Below, piece after piece: positions 33,301-44,700 of a stretch of DNA of 64,000 nt. The notes below the pieces were generated by a model, which was given only the letters and a program-made list of their open reading frames with translations, was not told the DNA's origin and ran no database searches. Within the stretch, counting starts at the first letter, position 1. Each line of letters begins with the position of its first letter. This DNA is from Pseudocercospora fijiensis CIRAD86 (lineage: Eukaryota; Ascomycota; Dothideomycetes; Mycosphaerellales; Mycosphaerellaceae), in contig NW_006921532.1 of assembly GCF_000340215.1 (NCBI RefSeq), positions 339,844-403,843 on the forward strand. The letters run 5' to 3'. The position numbers were made by a program, and so were the translations under genes.

Positions 33301-36300
33301 TATATAAAGCCTCTAGCTGTCCATCTTGCCTTGTATTTATTAATAGAGCCGTTTAGCAGGTATTTGATCTTAAAAACCCATTTTCCTATTAGAGGTGTTC
33401 TGCCTTTTAGTAGGGATTCGGCTAGAATCTACTCGATTGCACTAGACTTTTTAAGAGACCTTATCTCTTTTATAACGGCTTTTCTCTATTCATCCTAGTT
33501 AGGCCTTTTTAGGGCTTTAGCTAGGGTTGTTAGGTTAACTAGCTTCTAAGCATCTTTTATAGTAGCAGCTATAGCAATCTTAGTAATCTTGCTATAGTTA
33601 TACTTAGCTACGGCTCTGCTAGACCTAAGTCGTACTTCGGCTTAAGGAGGGTTTAGCTAAGGTAGGTTAGGAGCCCTCTTTCTCTTACTAGTAGTCTTAG
33701 GGACTTAGAAGGGAGTAATTAGGGTGTCTTCTAGTTTAGCAGTATCTGTTTCTTAAGTGTGCTGATTTTTCTTAGGAGCAGCTTCCTACTAGGCAGCTAG
33801 TAGTTCTAGTTAGTAATTTTAGAGTATTAGCTTATTAGCTGTAGGTGTTAGCTAAGGTAGTGTTCCTTACTTAAGTGTACCTTGCTCCCCCTAAGCTATA
33901 AGGGAGTCTTCCTAATCTTCCTAATTATAAGCCTACTAAGGCTAAGGGATACTACCTCTAAATAGCTCCCCCTAAGGTTCTAAAGAGTGCTAAGGTGTTT
34001 AGTTATTACTAGGGAATAGTGCTAGGATTCTTAACTCAAATAAAAGGTTAGACTAGGTTTCAAGTACCTAAATAGTCTCCTAAGGGACAGCTAGTCTCAA
34101 ATACTCCCCCTAAGCTTAAAGGGTACTTAGAAGCTTAGTAAAATTGTCTTTATAGACAAAGTCCTCGTTAAAGGTAACGTATAGAGAGAATCTAATATTA
34201 TACTACTATACGCTATCCTTCTAGTACGGGTTCCAAAGTAGATAGTTTGTTAATAAATTTTCTTAGAATCTAATAAACTAGTAAACGAAAGCTCTTAGTG
34301 CAAATTTCTAGGAGTTAAGTCGTTCAACCCCGGATTCGAGGTATTTAAATGCCTTATAGCCAAATCGTCTCGTCTTAGATAGGTTAATGTCTGTACTGCC
34401 GATATTCAAGTCTAATTCGAAAGCCTTAAGTAGAACTTCCTTAGTTCTTAAGTTCACTAGTCTATTAGTTAGGTAAATCGAATGCATTACTATAAAGTAC
34501 TAGTAGTATATTAGTAGGCTAGAGTCAATTATCATTGCTCTTGCCTTAAGTAGAATCGTCTTGTTTAACGACTCTGCAATGCTATTCTACTCCGGTATAT
34601 ATAGTATAGACACATCCTATCTAATACTAACTTCCTCTACAAAATGTACTAGATCGTTGTTAGTAAACTCTCCCCCGCTATTACTAAAGATAATCTTAGG
34701 GATTTTGTTATATTGCCTCCTAATTCTAGTTATCTAGTTAGTTAGCTTGTTACTACTTATTACCTTGTCTTTGTTTCGAAGTAATAGACCCTACCTAAGC
34801 CTAGTTTTAGCATTAGTTAGGATTATAATATACCTATTTCTAAACAGATTAAATAGTTGTACGCTAATAAGGTCAATATAGACTTCGTTAAGGGCTTTTT
34901 CTAGTCTAGTTCTATATTCTCTTAATACAACTCTTTAAGCTCTCGAGAGCTTATAGGTCTTACAGTACTCGAGTTTAGATATATCAACTTCTTCTAGGCC
35001 TAGAATGGCTTCTTTAGTAGCTATTAGGATCTTGTTGCCGACGTAGCCAAGTCTCTAATGCTATCTCAATATATCCGCTCGTAGTCTAGCGATAGCTAGG
35101 GCTAATAGCTGCCTTTTCTAACTCGATTCTAAGTTTAGTTTTAAAGCTAAGCCTAGTATTTTAACTCTAGTATCCTTAAGGGCAAGTACTCCTTATACTT
35201 CCTCAACCTTTCTAATTAGCTTGCCTTTAAGTATTAAAGTGCCTAAAGGTCTGTCTAAGTAAATGCTACATTTCTTCTAAAGACGCTCTGCTAAGATTAG
35301 GTTGCAATCTAAGTTCGGGGAGTAGAGGACGTCTATTAGAGTAATTGGGGTTTTCTTTCCTTTATAGGTTAGGAAGATGTTAATAGTTCCTAATCGTAAT
35401 ACACTTAATTTTCCTACTGCCTAGGAGAACTAAACAGGCTTAGTTAGGTGCTTAAGATCGCTAAACTAGCTCTTATTCCCTATAATGTATAGTAATGTAC
35501 CTATGTCCCAAACTTTTGTGTTAGCTATTAGGTTCTTAGAGCTTGCTGCAGCTAGTCCCGGCTTTGTAATAGCTCCCCTAATTAGGCCCCTACTAAGGCC
35601 GTCTAGCTAATAGTCTCCCTTATCTTCCGAGTTAGAGGAGGAGTCTAATTCATCTTTGTTATTGTTAATAGCACTACTAGATTTGCCCTTTCCTTTGCCT
35701 TTACCCTTCTTGCCTTTGTCTTTATCTTTATCTTTACTCTTATCTTTCTTTCCCTAACTAGGTAGTGCTATATTAGGGTATTGCTTATAGTACTTAGCGT
35801 TAGTATGCTTGTACTTATACTAAGTGCACTAGTCGTTATTATTGCTAATAGCCCCTCTAACAAGCTTTAAGCCGCTAGATAACTGTCTAGGAGGCTTTTC
35901 TCTCCTTAGGGACGTTATTATTACTTTAAGGGAGGAGTCCTTAGCTTTAGGCTTATTGTTATACTTCTAGGATCTAAGCTATTCGTAACTAGAAAGGCCC
36001 TAAATAAACAGCATCCTAACAAGCATATTAGGCATCTTAATATCTAATGACTTTATAGGCGCTTCTATTGTTGTAACTAAGCTAGCAAATTGTTCTGTCG
36101 ATGTTTAGAATCTATTAAACTACTGCTAAAAAGATTCGCAGTACTACTAGGTATTCGGATTAGTAAGGGGCATCCTAATATACCTAATGAGTTTAATAGT
36201 ATTAAATATGTCTATAGTTACAATAGGCTTGTATAGAGCCTCAATGTAGTCGTATATATCCTTAGCTAACTTAGGTGTATTACCGAAGTCTAGTCTAAGG

Positions 36301-36700
36301 GCAGGGTCGAGTCTAGCAATAAGTATACCTAGGGCTTGGATGTCTTTCTTCTTCTAGTCCCTAAATATGTCTCTATACTGCTAATCGGCTAAGTCCCCTA
36401 TAAATATACTTTTTAGAGGTGGTTTTATTTTATTAGCCTAGTTAAGTCTATAGAATACTATACTAACTAGGTCCTTTTCTAGAAGGGCCGCCTAGAATAT
36501 AAGCTTCTAGTCTTAGAAGTTAATCCCCTTCCTAAGAACTTGATTCTCCTTTACTGTCTTTATCTAATTAGTGTCTATCGTTCCTAGCTGCCTTTTAGTA
36601 TAGTACTAGGCAGGGCTTGTAAGGGACACTTACTAGGTTTTAGTCCGAACTAGAGCTCTTAACTAGGTACCTGATAGGTCTAGATAGCTAGCTCTATTTA
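30338..36700 (-). pseudogene. Copia gag-pol polyprotein remnant
   Basis: Broken minus-strand frames carry copia signatures. Near 35790-35850 a Cys/His cluster (C-x2-stop, then KYKHTNAKYY) fits a zinc knuckle. Near 34520-34600 the integrase tail reads YIPE, stop, NSIAESLNKTILLKARAM, matching the P-x-x-N-G-x-A-E segment of copia integrases with the Gly lost. At 32931-32942 the RT active site reads YIDN after ILILL, where the family has YVDD; Asp-to-Asn is the G-to-A change expected of RIP. Stops, mostly TAG, interrupt every frame. Confidence 0.85.
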
Positions 36701-36752
36701 GTAGACTCTAGAAACAGTTCTTTTATAGTTGAACTAAACAGGTAAGCGTATA

Positions 36753-36768
36753 CGCCGGGCTTATAACC
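36753..36768 (-). other. Primer-binding site, half-tRNA type
   Basis: The plus strand reads CGCCGGGCTTATAACC directly before the right LTR. This resembles the anticodon arm of initiator tRNA-Met (GGGCTCATAACC) with one C-to-T, rather than a tRNA 3' CCA end. Drosophila copia and yeast Ty5 prime from a cut initiator tRNA-Met half. Confidence 0.65.
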
Positions 36769-36950
36769 TATTGTAAATCGTACTAAGGATACAACTAATT
36801 ATCGGATTGACAACTATATAACTATACAAAGAAGAATCAGGAGCCTGCTATAGAAACTGCAGTTAATATACCCATTATGTGTCCTTCCTCTTAGCACAGG
36901 TCAGCTGATGGTATTAGCTGACTAGCATATCACCTGACTGAACCACAACA
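36769..36950 (-). repeat. 5' LTR of the copia element (182 bp)
   Basis: Same length as the left LTR. The pair differs by about two dozen transitions and, by eye, no transversions or gaps. The inner end (TATTGTAAATC) is mutated and the outer end (CCACAACA) is intact. Confidence 0.9.
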
Positions 36951-36955
36951 CACCA
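36951..36955. repeat. Right 5-bp target duplication of the copia element
   Basis: CACCA, the unmutated copy. Confidence 0.75.
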
Positions 36956-37214
36956 TGTCGCCATACCGCGAACTTTCTCGCCCGCTAGCAATGTCATCGG
37001 CTGCACCTTGCTATACACGTTTACCCTCCGATGTGACGACGGATCTGCAGACCATGGCACGGGCACGCTCTTCGTGGAGTTGGACGGGGTGAACATGAAT
37101 CCCGTCTCGGGATTGGCAAGTGCATCTCGACGGTAAGCTATGTGAAGCAGGCATCATCTGCATCAACTGCGCAGCACTGTTTCCTACCTTCACCTCTTAC
37201 ATTACTGCAACTAT

Positions 37215-38761
37215 ATGCAAACATTACCCCTCTACGACCCATTCCTATCCCTCATTCACGACGCCAACGATATGGCTGGGTCACTGAAGGATAGGATCAA
37301 AAGCTTCGTCAAAAGACACGTCAAAAAGCAGAGAAAGGGCAAGAGCAGCGCAGCGCCATCGCATGTCGAGAAAGTCGAGGTGCCCAACGCTCAACAAGTC
37401 CCCAGCGACACGCAGCAGATGCCGATTCTATGGCAGCCGAGCGAGGATCAAGTGGAACAAGATCTGAAGCAATCTGGACCAAAGACATACAATCGAGCGG
37501 CTATTTCGACTCAGGCCGCCACTACCACTGGTACCCTCAACATTGTCCTGGAGAATCAGACCAGCTCACGAAACGTGTACGCCTACATCACCGGCCAAGC
37601 CATTGACAAAAATAATGCTCTGTTCATACTTCAGTCAGATGCCAAGACGCCATACTACCCACCCAGTCCACCGACCGTCGGCACCAAAATCACCACGCCC
37701 ATCGCCATCCAGCTTGGTGCTCCGGGGAGCACGGTGTCTGCAACCATTCCTCGCCTGGCAGGTGGACGCATCTGGTTTTCCCAAGATGCGCCTCTCACAT
37801 TTATGCTGAATCCGGGCCCTGGCCTCGTGGAGCCTTCAGTGTTCAACCCTGCGGATCCAAATTACAACATCAACTTCGGCTTCTGCGAGTTCACCTACAA
37901 TTCTGACCAGGTCTTCGTCAACATCTCATACGTGGATTTCGTCAGCGGCGTGCCCATTGCGCTTACACTCAACGACACATCCGGTGGCAGCCAGCATATT
38001 GCCGGCATGCGTCCAAACGGTCTTGCTCAGGTCTGCCAAGGTCTTCGCGACCAGACAGCGAAAGACGGTCGACGCTGGAGTTCTCTCATCGTCCAAAGCG
38101 GAGGCAAAGACCTTCGAGCATTGTCGCCCAATTCCGGCATCACGCTGAATCCCGACTGGTTCGCAACCTACTGGACCGACTACGTCAATCAAGTCTTCGC
38201 CCAGTACCAGAACCAGCCCCTCACCGTCAACACGCAAGCACAGTGGGGCGACGTCCAAGGCAAAGTCAACGCAAATGGTTCTTTGGACTTTGGAGATGGT
38301 AGTGTGTTTGCGAAGCCCAATGCAAAAGATATCTTTGGCCAAGCTACCGGACCGTTCGCTACGGGAGGAAATGCGAAAACCAATGCCATCATTCCCAGGC
38401 TCTCGACGGGATTCGCGAGAAGCACTTTACTCTTGAGCAATCAGGCGCCAAATGGAGTTCAGCCGAGTCAGTACTATACAAACCCTACGACGAACGTGAG
38501 TGTTCTCCTCATATCCCTCTGACAACAATCATGCTCATTTTCATCACAGCACTATGCCCGCATCGTCCACGCTGCCAATGTCGATACCCTGGGCTACGCT
38601 TTCCCATACGACGATGTGACGCCGGATGGAGGTCCGTATCACCATTATCATCTAGATTTGCGCGAAAGTACTGACATGCGACAGGCAAACCCCAAGAAGG
38701 TGCAATTTACTCTTTCTCTCCCTCCAGACTTACAGTCACATGTGGAGGAAATGGGGCCTAG
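37215..38761 (+). CDS. Glycoside hydrolase family 64 (beta-1,3-glucanase)
   Basis: Three exons: 37215-38495, 38550-38631 and 38685-38761, 479 residues, or 460 from the ATG at 37272 (MAGSLKDRIKSF). GH64 enzymes cleave beta-1,3-glucan, releasing oligosaccharides. The thaumatin-like N half is clear (SSRNVYAYITG, LAGGRIWFSQDAPLTF, YNINFGFCEFTYN) as are LRALSPNSGI and GPFATGGNAKTNAIIPRL. The first intron (54 bp, GTGAGT...CAG) leads into HYARIVHAANVDTLGYAFPY. The second (53 bp, GTCCGT donor) gives DVTPDGG and a family-like end LTVTCGG; the donor is weak, so the last exon is less certain. No signal peptide is seen: the N terminus is Lys-rich and hydrophilic. Confidence 0.9.
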
Positions 38762-39676
38762 AATATGCGGCTTAGATGTAACTTACTTTACCTACTTTTC
38801 CTCTGCCCTACTGCTGTATGTTAGTCACTTTGCATTTTTTCCCCCTAATAATAAGGAACCCTACAACCCTACCTATTCTAAGCTTTCGATTACTCCCGTC
38901 GCACTAAGCTAAGCTAAGATTTATTCTTATTTACTTCTCGCTTTATTATATTATATAACCTAGAGTCGCGATTTCCTTTTTCAGGAAAGGAGCATACATA
39001 CTAGATCGTATTATATATAGATAGAATAGTATTAGATACATAATATTTCATATTTTGTGTTTTGTGTGTGTAGAAAAAAGAAAGATCTTAGTTATATAGG
39101 CGAGAGCGACTTAGAGAGAAGCCTTATATAATTTCTTTTAGTTTAAAGAACAACAACAAATTTATTATATAATAAAGAAGTTCTCTTATATCTATCTATA
39201 TAGATAGTACGTATATATATATATATATATATACTTCGAAAGTCTAAGTCTATCTCCTCTATTTCTATTTTCTTTTTTATAAAAAATAAATAAAGAAAAG
39301 GGAATAATAATATAGACTTAGAGTAGACTTTTTAAAAAGCAAGCTTAATAAATACCTTGTTTTATTATTATCTTCTTCTTCTTTAAGGAATTAGATAGAT
39401 AATAAAGATTCTTATCCCTACTACTCTAATCCTCGTAATAACGAGAAAATATCTAGCTTTAAAAACGCGATATAGAGATCTCGAAAATATAGGTCGAAAT
39501 CTAATAGACGTGAGATTTTGGGTTTTAGGGATTTTGTGTGCTTGGTTGAGAGGAATACATGTGAGTATTGGCAGCAAAAGAAAAGAATGAGGAGGAAAAA
39601 AGAATTCAATTGTGTGGTTGTGTGTGCTGGCTGATATTTGAAAAAAGAAAAAAAGAAACAGTGAGTCTTGAGCGAG
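38762..39676. other. AT-rich degenerate stretch
   Basis: Very AT- and TpA-rich sequence with a TA microsatellite at 39212-39233 and poly-purine runs. It looks like decayed repeat DNA, but no transposon protein or terminal repeat could be recognised. Confidence 0.45.
39212..39233. repeat. TA dinucleotide microsatellite
   Basis: Eleven TA units in an AT-rich gap. Confidence 0.9.
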
Positions 39677-40301
39677 ATGAGAGGTTCGTTGGAGGAGAAA
39701 AAGGGAGAAAATGATGCTGCTTGGGGACAGATGATGCCCGTAAGTTCAACAAACAAAACATCCAGCTACTTCACATTTGCAGGAGAAAAGACTTGTGTAT
39801 TAATGATTCGCAGCCAGGCGATGGATTCGTCCACATCCCAGAAGCTGCTCCAACTTCGATCCTACCTGAAATTGAAGGCAAAGGAGAAATCTACGACATC
39901 TCTCTCTTCCATCAACTTCACTGCCTCTCGCATATAAGAACGTATCTGTACGCGATGCAGCCATTTCTGAATCGGAGTTCACCTTTCGAGACGTTCAAGG
40001 GCGTGCTTGCGCCGCGGGAGGATCATGTGGAGCGCGTTGTTTCGATTATTTGAGGCAAGGTCTGATGTGTGCTGGAGATATGACGCTCGAGTGGCCTAGA
40101 ACGGAAGAAGATGGAAGGAGGTTTGCTGTTGATGGTTGGGGTGTTGAGCATCAGTGCAGGAGTTGGGTGAGCGACGGACGCATTTCCAATGGTTGTGGAT
40201 GTGAGCTGACTTTGACAGGAGTCGATCATGAGAGAGATATGGAGGAGAATACTTCGAAGGTTTCCCGAGAGGTGGTGGGAAGTCGTTCCACAACGCCTTG
40301 A
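39677..40301 (+). pseudogene. UstYa-like (DUF3328) protein, frameshifted and 5'-truncated
   Basis: UstYa-type proteins are fungal oxidases, often in ribosomal-peptide clusters, with paired HxxHC motifs. Exon 1 (39677-39739) ends DAAWGQMMP; a 74-bp intron (GTAAGT...CAG) joins it to PGDGFVHIP. The first motif is intact (ISLFHQLHCLSHIR). At the second the frame carries DHVE, then breaks: about 40031-40037 has an apparent extra CG, and the continuation (CFDYLRQGLMCAGDMTLEWP, then VDGWGVEHQCRSW) is in another frame. The in-frame stop is at 40051. The usual N-terminal membrane helix is missing, the upstream DNA being AT-rich decay. A further intron may start at the GTGAGC after CRSW. Not functional as read. 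Confidence 0.75.
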
Positions 40302-40463
40302 TCATGTCATTCTCATACTCCGGTATGCTACGATGCCATTCAGCAAGCCCATGGCGTTGAATTCCGACTCCACGCACGATCGTCGATGCTGCTCCAGGCA
40401 CTGTGATAAGCCTGTGAATTGGAATGCTAGGTGGAAGAGCCTGGCCAATCGAAGATTTGCCCT

Positions 40464-41462
40464 CTACTCAAAGTATCCTGGAAATAGCCAGTCCAGCTTC
40501 TTCTTCGCCTCCGCAGATCTTCCAGCTGCGTTGGTCATGCTTCCTGCGAACTTCGTCTGGCCTTGCAAATGCTTGGCAGAGACCAAATCAGCATGCTCTT
40601 CCTTGCTGAGCTCGTCGAGGACTGAGCCCACGAAGCGTCTGGCGTTCTCAGAATTGGCTTTCATATTCCCCATGACCATTTCGACCGTCACGTCGCCAGA
40701 GGCATGCCAGCAGTCATAATCCGTGCTCATGCAGATCATCTGGTAGGCAATCTCTGCCTCTTTCGCGAGCTTTGCCTCAGGTAATGCAGACATGTTGATC
40801 ACGCTACCTCCCCACGTGCGATACATGTTGCTCTCGGCGCGAGTAGAGAATTGTGGGCCCTCCATACAAATAATCGTACCCTTGTCATGAAGGCGCACGC
40901 CGTCTCCCTCCAAGCTGTGCCCGCACTTGCGTACGACCTCGGCCACGCCAGAGTCGAATGGGTCCGCGAAGCCTACGTGACCGACCATACCGCCTTCGAA
41001 GAAAGTGAAAGGTCGAATGCCCTTTGTACGATCAATGATTTGGTCTGGAATGACGAAGTCGCGTGGCTTAATCTCCTCTTGCAGACTGCCCACGGCCGAG
41101 AAGGCAATTATCGTGCGTACACCGAGCTTTCGAAGAGCTGCGATGTTTGCGCGAGCTGGCACTTCATGTGGTGCAAACTCGTGGGATAAGCCATGGCGGG
41201 AGATGAATGCGACTGGGATGGGCTTGCCGGTGGAGGGTGAAGGGTGATGGAGGACGGAGATGGGCGAGGATGGAGTGCCCCAAGGGGTGTCTGGCTGGAG
41301 AGTGGCGACGTGGGTGAAGTCTTTCAGAGATTGAAGACCCGTGCCGCCAATGACGGCGATCGATATCGGATCTAATCATAAAGTGCCTGGTCAGCGGGGG
41401 AGCTCTTGCTTGTGATGCTCTGTCGGCCACGCACCTTCGTAGTGGTCTGCTACGTTGGCCAT
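40464..41462 (-). CDS. S-methyl-5'-thioadenosine phosphorylase
   Basis: Two exons on the minus strand: 41462-41435 (28 bases) and 41371-40464, 311 residues. It phosphorolyses methylthioadenosine to adenine and 5-methylthioribose-1-phosphate in the methionine salvage pathway (yeast Meu1, human MTAP). The 63-bp intron (GTGCGT donor, TAG acceptor) splits the Asp of MANVADHYED; exon 2 continues PISIAVIGGTGLQSL. Conserved sites seen are the phosphate-binding GGTG and SRHG, the CMEGPQFSTRAES loop, NMSALPEAKLAKE and STDYDCWH. Length fits the family. Divergent from the IKS1-like kinase. Confidence 0.95.
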
Positions 41463-41899
41463 TTTGCGGAAGCCGAGGTGTACTTCTTGTCTTGCACTGT
41501 TCTGGGCGAGATGTGTCAGTCTGAAGAGTCTTCTTTGCATGTGAAGCATTTTCTGAAAGGGAAATCTCACGTTCTATACATTCCCGTTCGGTTGAACTTT
41601 GATCCGTATCAATCCATCGGGATCGCGTGATCATGAGAAGCTGCCGTGCCGGACGAATATGGTTGTCCTAGACGATCTCGAGCGGAGTGGAAGTAACGTT
41701 ACTCGCTTCAAGCGGACTGGTAAATAATAGGACAGTAAGTAGAATAAAGGATACGGCCGAATTTCGGGCGGAATTGACGACCCATGCGGGGTGAACACCA
41801 AACATCAAACATTCGCATTCGCATCTGAACACTCGCTCCCACCGAAACTCCGATCGACTTCGAGCTGTCGGGTGAGCATTGGAATGCCATGAGTGTGCT
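41463..41899. promoter_or_regulatory. Divergent promoter region MTAP / IKS1-like kinase
   Basis: 437 bases between divergent start codons; no specific site recognised. Confidence 0.45.
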
Positions 41900-44041
41900 A
41901 TGGCCGAAGAGACGCCGCCTCAACTTGGACGCCAGTTGTCCTTGGTCCCGTACGCATCAGACTCGCGCGACATTGTGCTGTACGTGATCCGAAGCAGAAC
42001 TTGAACCCGGCCGCGCCATTCTGAATTCTGACATCTCGCCAGCCGACGCGGAAATGCCGTCGTGCTATACGATGCCCAGACGCAACAGCTGTCCGTACGA
42101 GATGCTGCACACGAGCCCGTCGAGCTGACGGAGTGCCCTTACTGCCACAGACCTCTCCGCAACAGGGAACGGTCCGACGACGATGCCGATCATGCTCATG
42201 CCCTTGGTCGAGATCGACCTTTTGTGGATCAGGACTACTTTGCTATGCTCGCAGCGAGCCAGAGGCCTTCGCCAGCTGCATCCGGATTCTCCTCTCCAAG
42301 CAGACGAGTGCACCCAGCCATTAGATCTGGCCGCTCACGAGACGTCAGTGGATCCGCAGAGCCTCCGTCAGGCGCTCAATTTGTCGGCAGTGAGCCCGCG
42401 CCACCGGGTGATAAAGGAATCAGCAGTTCTGCCTTCTCTCCAGGCTACTTCCAACAATTCTTCCGTGAAGAACGTGAGCTAGGTCGCGGAGGCAATGGGG
42501 TGGTCCTACTGGTCGAACACATGATCGATGGAGTGTCGCTTGGCCATTTCGCGTGCAAGCGCATCCCGGTGGGAGATAGCCGGAACTATTTCGAAAAAGT
42601 CATCGTCGAGGTGAGGCTTCTGCAGAAGATCCCTCATAAGAACCTGGTCGCCTACCACTGGACCTGGCTAGAAGACCATCAGCCTTCGAAGTTCGCTCCC
42701 AGCATCCCGTGTCTGTGGATCTTGCAAGACTATTGTAATGGTGGCGATCTTCATACGTATGTTCTTGGGCCTCAAAGGGGCCCATCCACGAAAGAAAATC
42801 TCAAGGATAGACTACGTCGGAAGTCGAAAGGCGAGTCAAGTCCTCCTCAAGATCTGCGGGGACCGAGCAAACTGTCCTTTGAAGAAATCTTTTCCTTCTT
42901 CCGTGACATTACATCTGGCCTACACCACTTGCATTCGAAAGGCTATATACACCGCGACCTGAAGCCTTCGAATTGCTTGCTACAGCGAGATGGCAATAGG
43001 ACTAGAGTACTGATCTCGGACTTTGGAGAGGTCCAAGCTGCTGGCGCCGCACGTCTATCATCTGGCGCAACGGGCACCATCTCTTACTGCGCACCGGAAG
43101 TTCTCCTCCAGAATGCGGATGGCTCATACAAGAACTTCACCACCAAATCAGACATCTTCTCACTCGGCATGATCGTCTATTTCATGTGCTTTGGACGGCT
43201 GCCATATGCAAATGCAGACGACATAAACGAGGAGAACGAAGACCTTGAACAGCTCAGAGCTGAAATCCAGAAGTGGACTGGCTTTAATGATGAAACCCGC
43301 GTGAGGCCGGACTTACCCGAGAGACTGTTCAAATATCTCAAGAAGCTGCTGAGCGTCGACCCCAACGAGCGGCCATCCACAGAAGAGATCTTGACCAGTA
43401 TAAAGGGCGGCGTAGCTCTGGGAGAAGCAGAGTCTGTGTTTGATGACTTCACACCTCGGGTCTCCAACATCGACTCTCCTGCACCGAAAGCGGCCTCCCG
43501 GAACCGAAAGCACTCATACATATCGTCACGACCCGGCCTTTCATCACCTGGAAGACATTATTCGAGCGACAGCATAAGATCTCGAAGTCCCATAAAACAA
43601 GACAGGAGTACCAGTCGACCCACAAGCCCACAAGACTTGACACTGAGCTCTCGAAAAGTGGGATTACCTCCCGCTGCTACGCCAGACCAACAACCCCCTC
43701 AACAAAGCCCGAGACTCATGCTCCCTCCACCACCACCTAGCCCACCGCTCAATGCCATCATGCGCTTCATCCATTCCCCTCGAATAGCAATCAGTATCCG
43801 CGCCCTCCTCTTCGCCGCCAAAATCTTCATGATCTCCATCCCCTGCGCTCCCTACTCCGCCAATCAACGGCTATTATACCCCCTCCTCAGCCTCGCAGCC
43901 ATAGATCTCGGATTCCTAAATTTCGGCCTCCGACAGTCGATCCTCCTCTTCATTATGCACGTCGTGGCAGTGGTAATTGCTTCGCAGCATCATCGCTTAT
44001 GCGAAGCGGGAAAAGTTCTCGTTTGGGAAGAAGATATTTGA
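41900..44041 (+). CDS. Protein kinase, Iks1-like, with C-terminal membrane helices
   Basis: Two exons: 41900-41979 and 42043-44041, 692 residues. The 63-bp intron (GTACGT...CAG) splits a Leu codon and joins SRDIVL to RRGNAVVLYDAQTQQL, the typical N terminus of this family. A CPYCHRPL zinc-ribbon-like motif precedes the kinase domain. Kinase landmarks are GRGGNGVVLLV, the ATP lysine K199 (ACKRI), D332 in HRDLKPSN, D353-F-G and CAPEV. All catalytic residues are present. After a Ser/Pro-rich linker the last ~130 residues contain about three hydrophobic helices, suggesting membrane anchoring. Yeast Iks1 is a poorly understood kinase; the symbol is not transferred because orthology rests on sequence pattern alone. 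Confidence 0.9.
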
Positions 44042-44700
44042 GAGCGAGTGAGTTAGTTAAGCGCACGGCGTTTGGCGTTCTTAGAGCCCTCTTCCATAGG
44101 AATTTTTTTTTTAAAAAAAAAGAGGAAATGGGCTGTTATTCCTACTTCCTTCTTTCTACAGTACCTCATACCTTACGCAGTTTGCGAATAAAATCCAAGT
44201 CCAGCAAGTCAGGAGGAGTAGTCCGGTTTGTCGATTCATTATTAGAGTATTAGGCAGGCACCCCTCCCTGCTTTCATTTTTTTTTTGGTTGGCTTGATGC
44301 TTGCTCGCTCTCTTCCAGCGCCCCAAAAAATTTCTCTAGCTTTGATTACTTGACATTTGCAAAAAAAAATGTTTTCCTTTCTTGTAGCGCGGCATATTAG
44401 ACTAAGTCGGGTCTTGCTCAAGAAAACCACGGCAAGAAATCACGATCACCTAGCGAGAGAAATTGACGCGGAAACAAACAGCTTGCTTCGGGAGGCTGTC
44501 TTAGAACAAGAACACGAACACGAACATGCTATCCTACCCATCCCTTCTCTACCCTTCCCAAAACTCCCATCGCTAAGACAATATATGCTCAAGCTCGAGC
44601 TCGAGCGAGAGAACAAAAATGTACAATCCCCATCCATGCTCCATTCGTAATCGCATGGCATTCGTCAACGGCGTGAAATCTGTACAGCGCAAAAGAAAAC
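44042..44700. other. Convergent 3' spacer with homopolymer runs
   Basis: Contains a T-run followed directly by an A-run at about 44103-44121 and other poly-A/T runs. A 93-codon frame from 44370 lacks recognisable features and is not called. Confidence 0.4.

Larger units (their letters stand above)
30144..36950 (-). mobile_element. RIP-inactivated Ty1/copia LTR retrotransposon, complete
   Basis: 6807 bp with two 182-bp LTRs and a 5-bp target duplication. Orientation is minus: the purine tract (seen as CTCCCCCTTAGG on the plus strand, 30326-30337) abuts the left LTR and the primer-binding site (36753-36768) abuts the right LTR. The order on the minus strand is gag-like with CCHC remnant, integrase, reverse transcriptase, i.e. 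integrase before RT, which defines copia. The whole interior is CpA/TpG-depleted and full of TAG/TAA stops, so it is dead. It separates the SDR gene from the GH64 gene. Confidence 0.92.

Noticed and set aside
44370..44650. Possible 93-residue protein between the kinase and SPT2
   Set aside because: It lies between two convergent genes, begins in an A-run and has an EHEHEH low-complexity stretch; no family is recognised.
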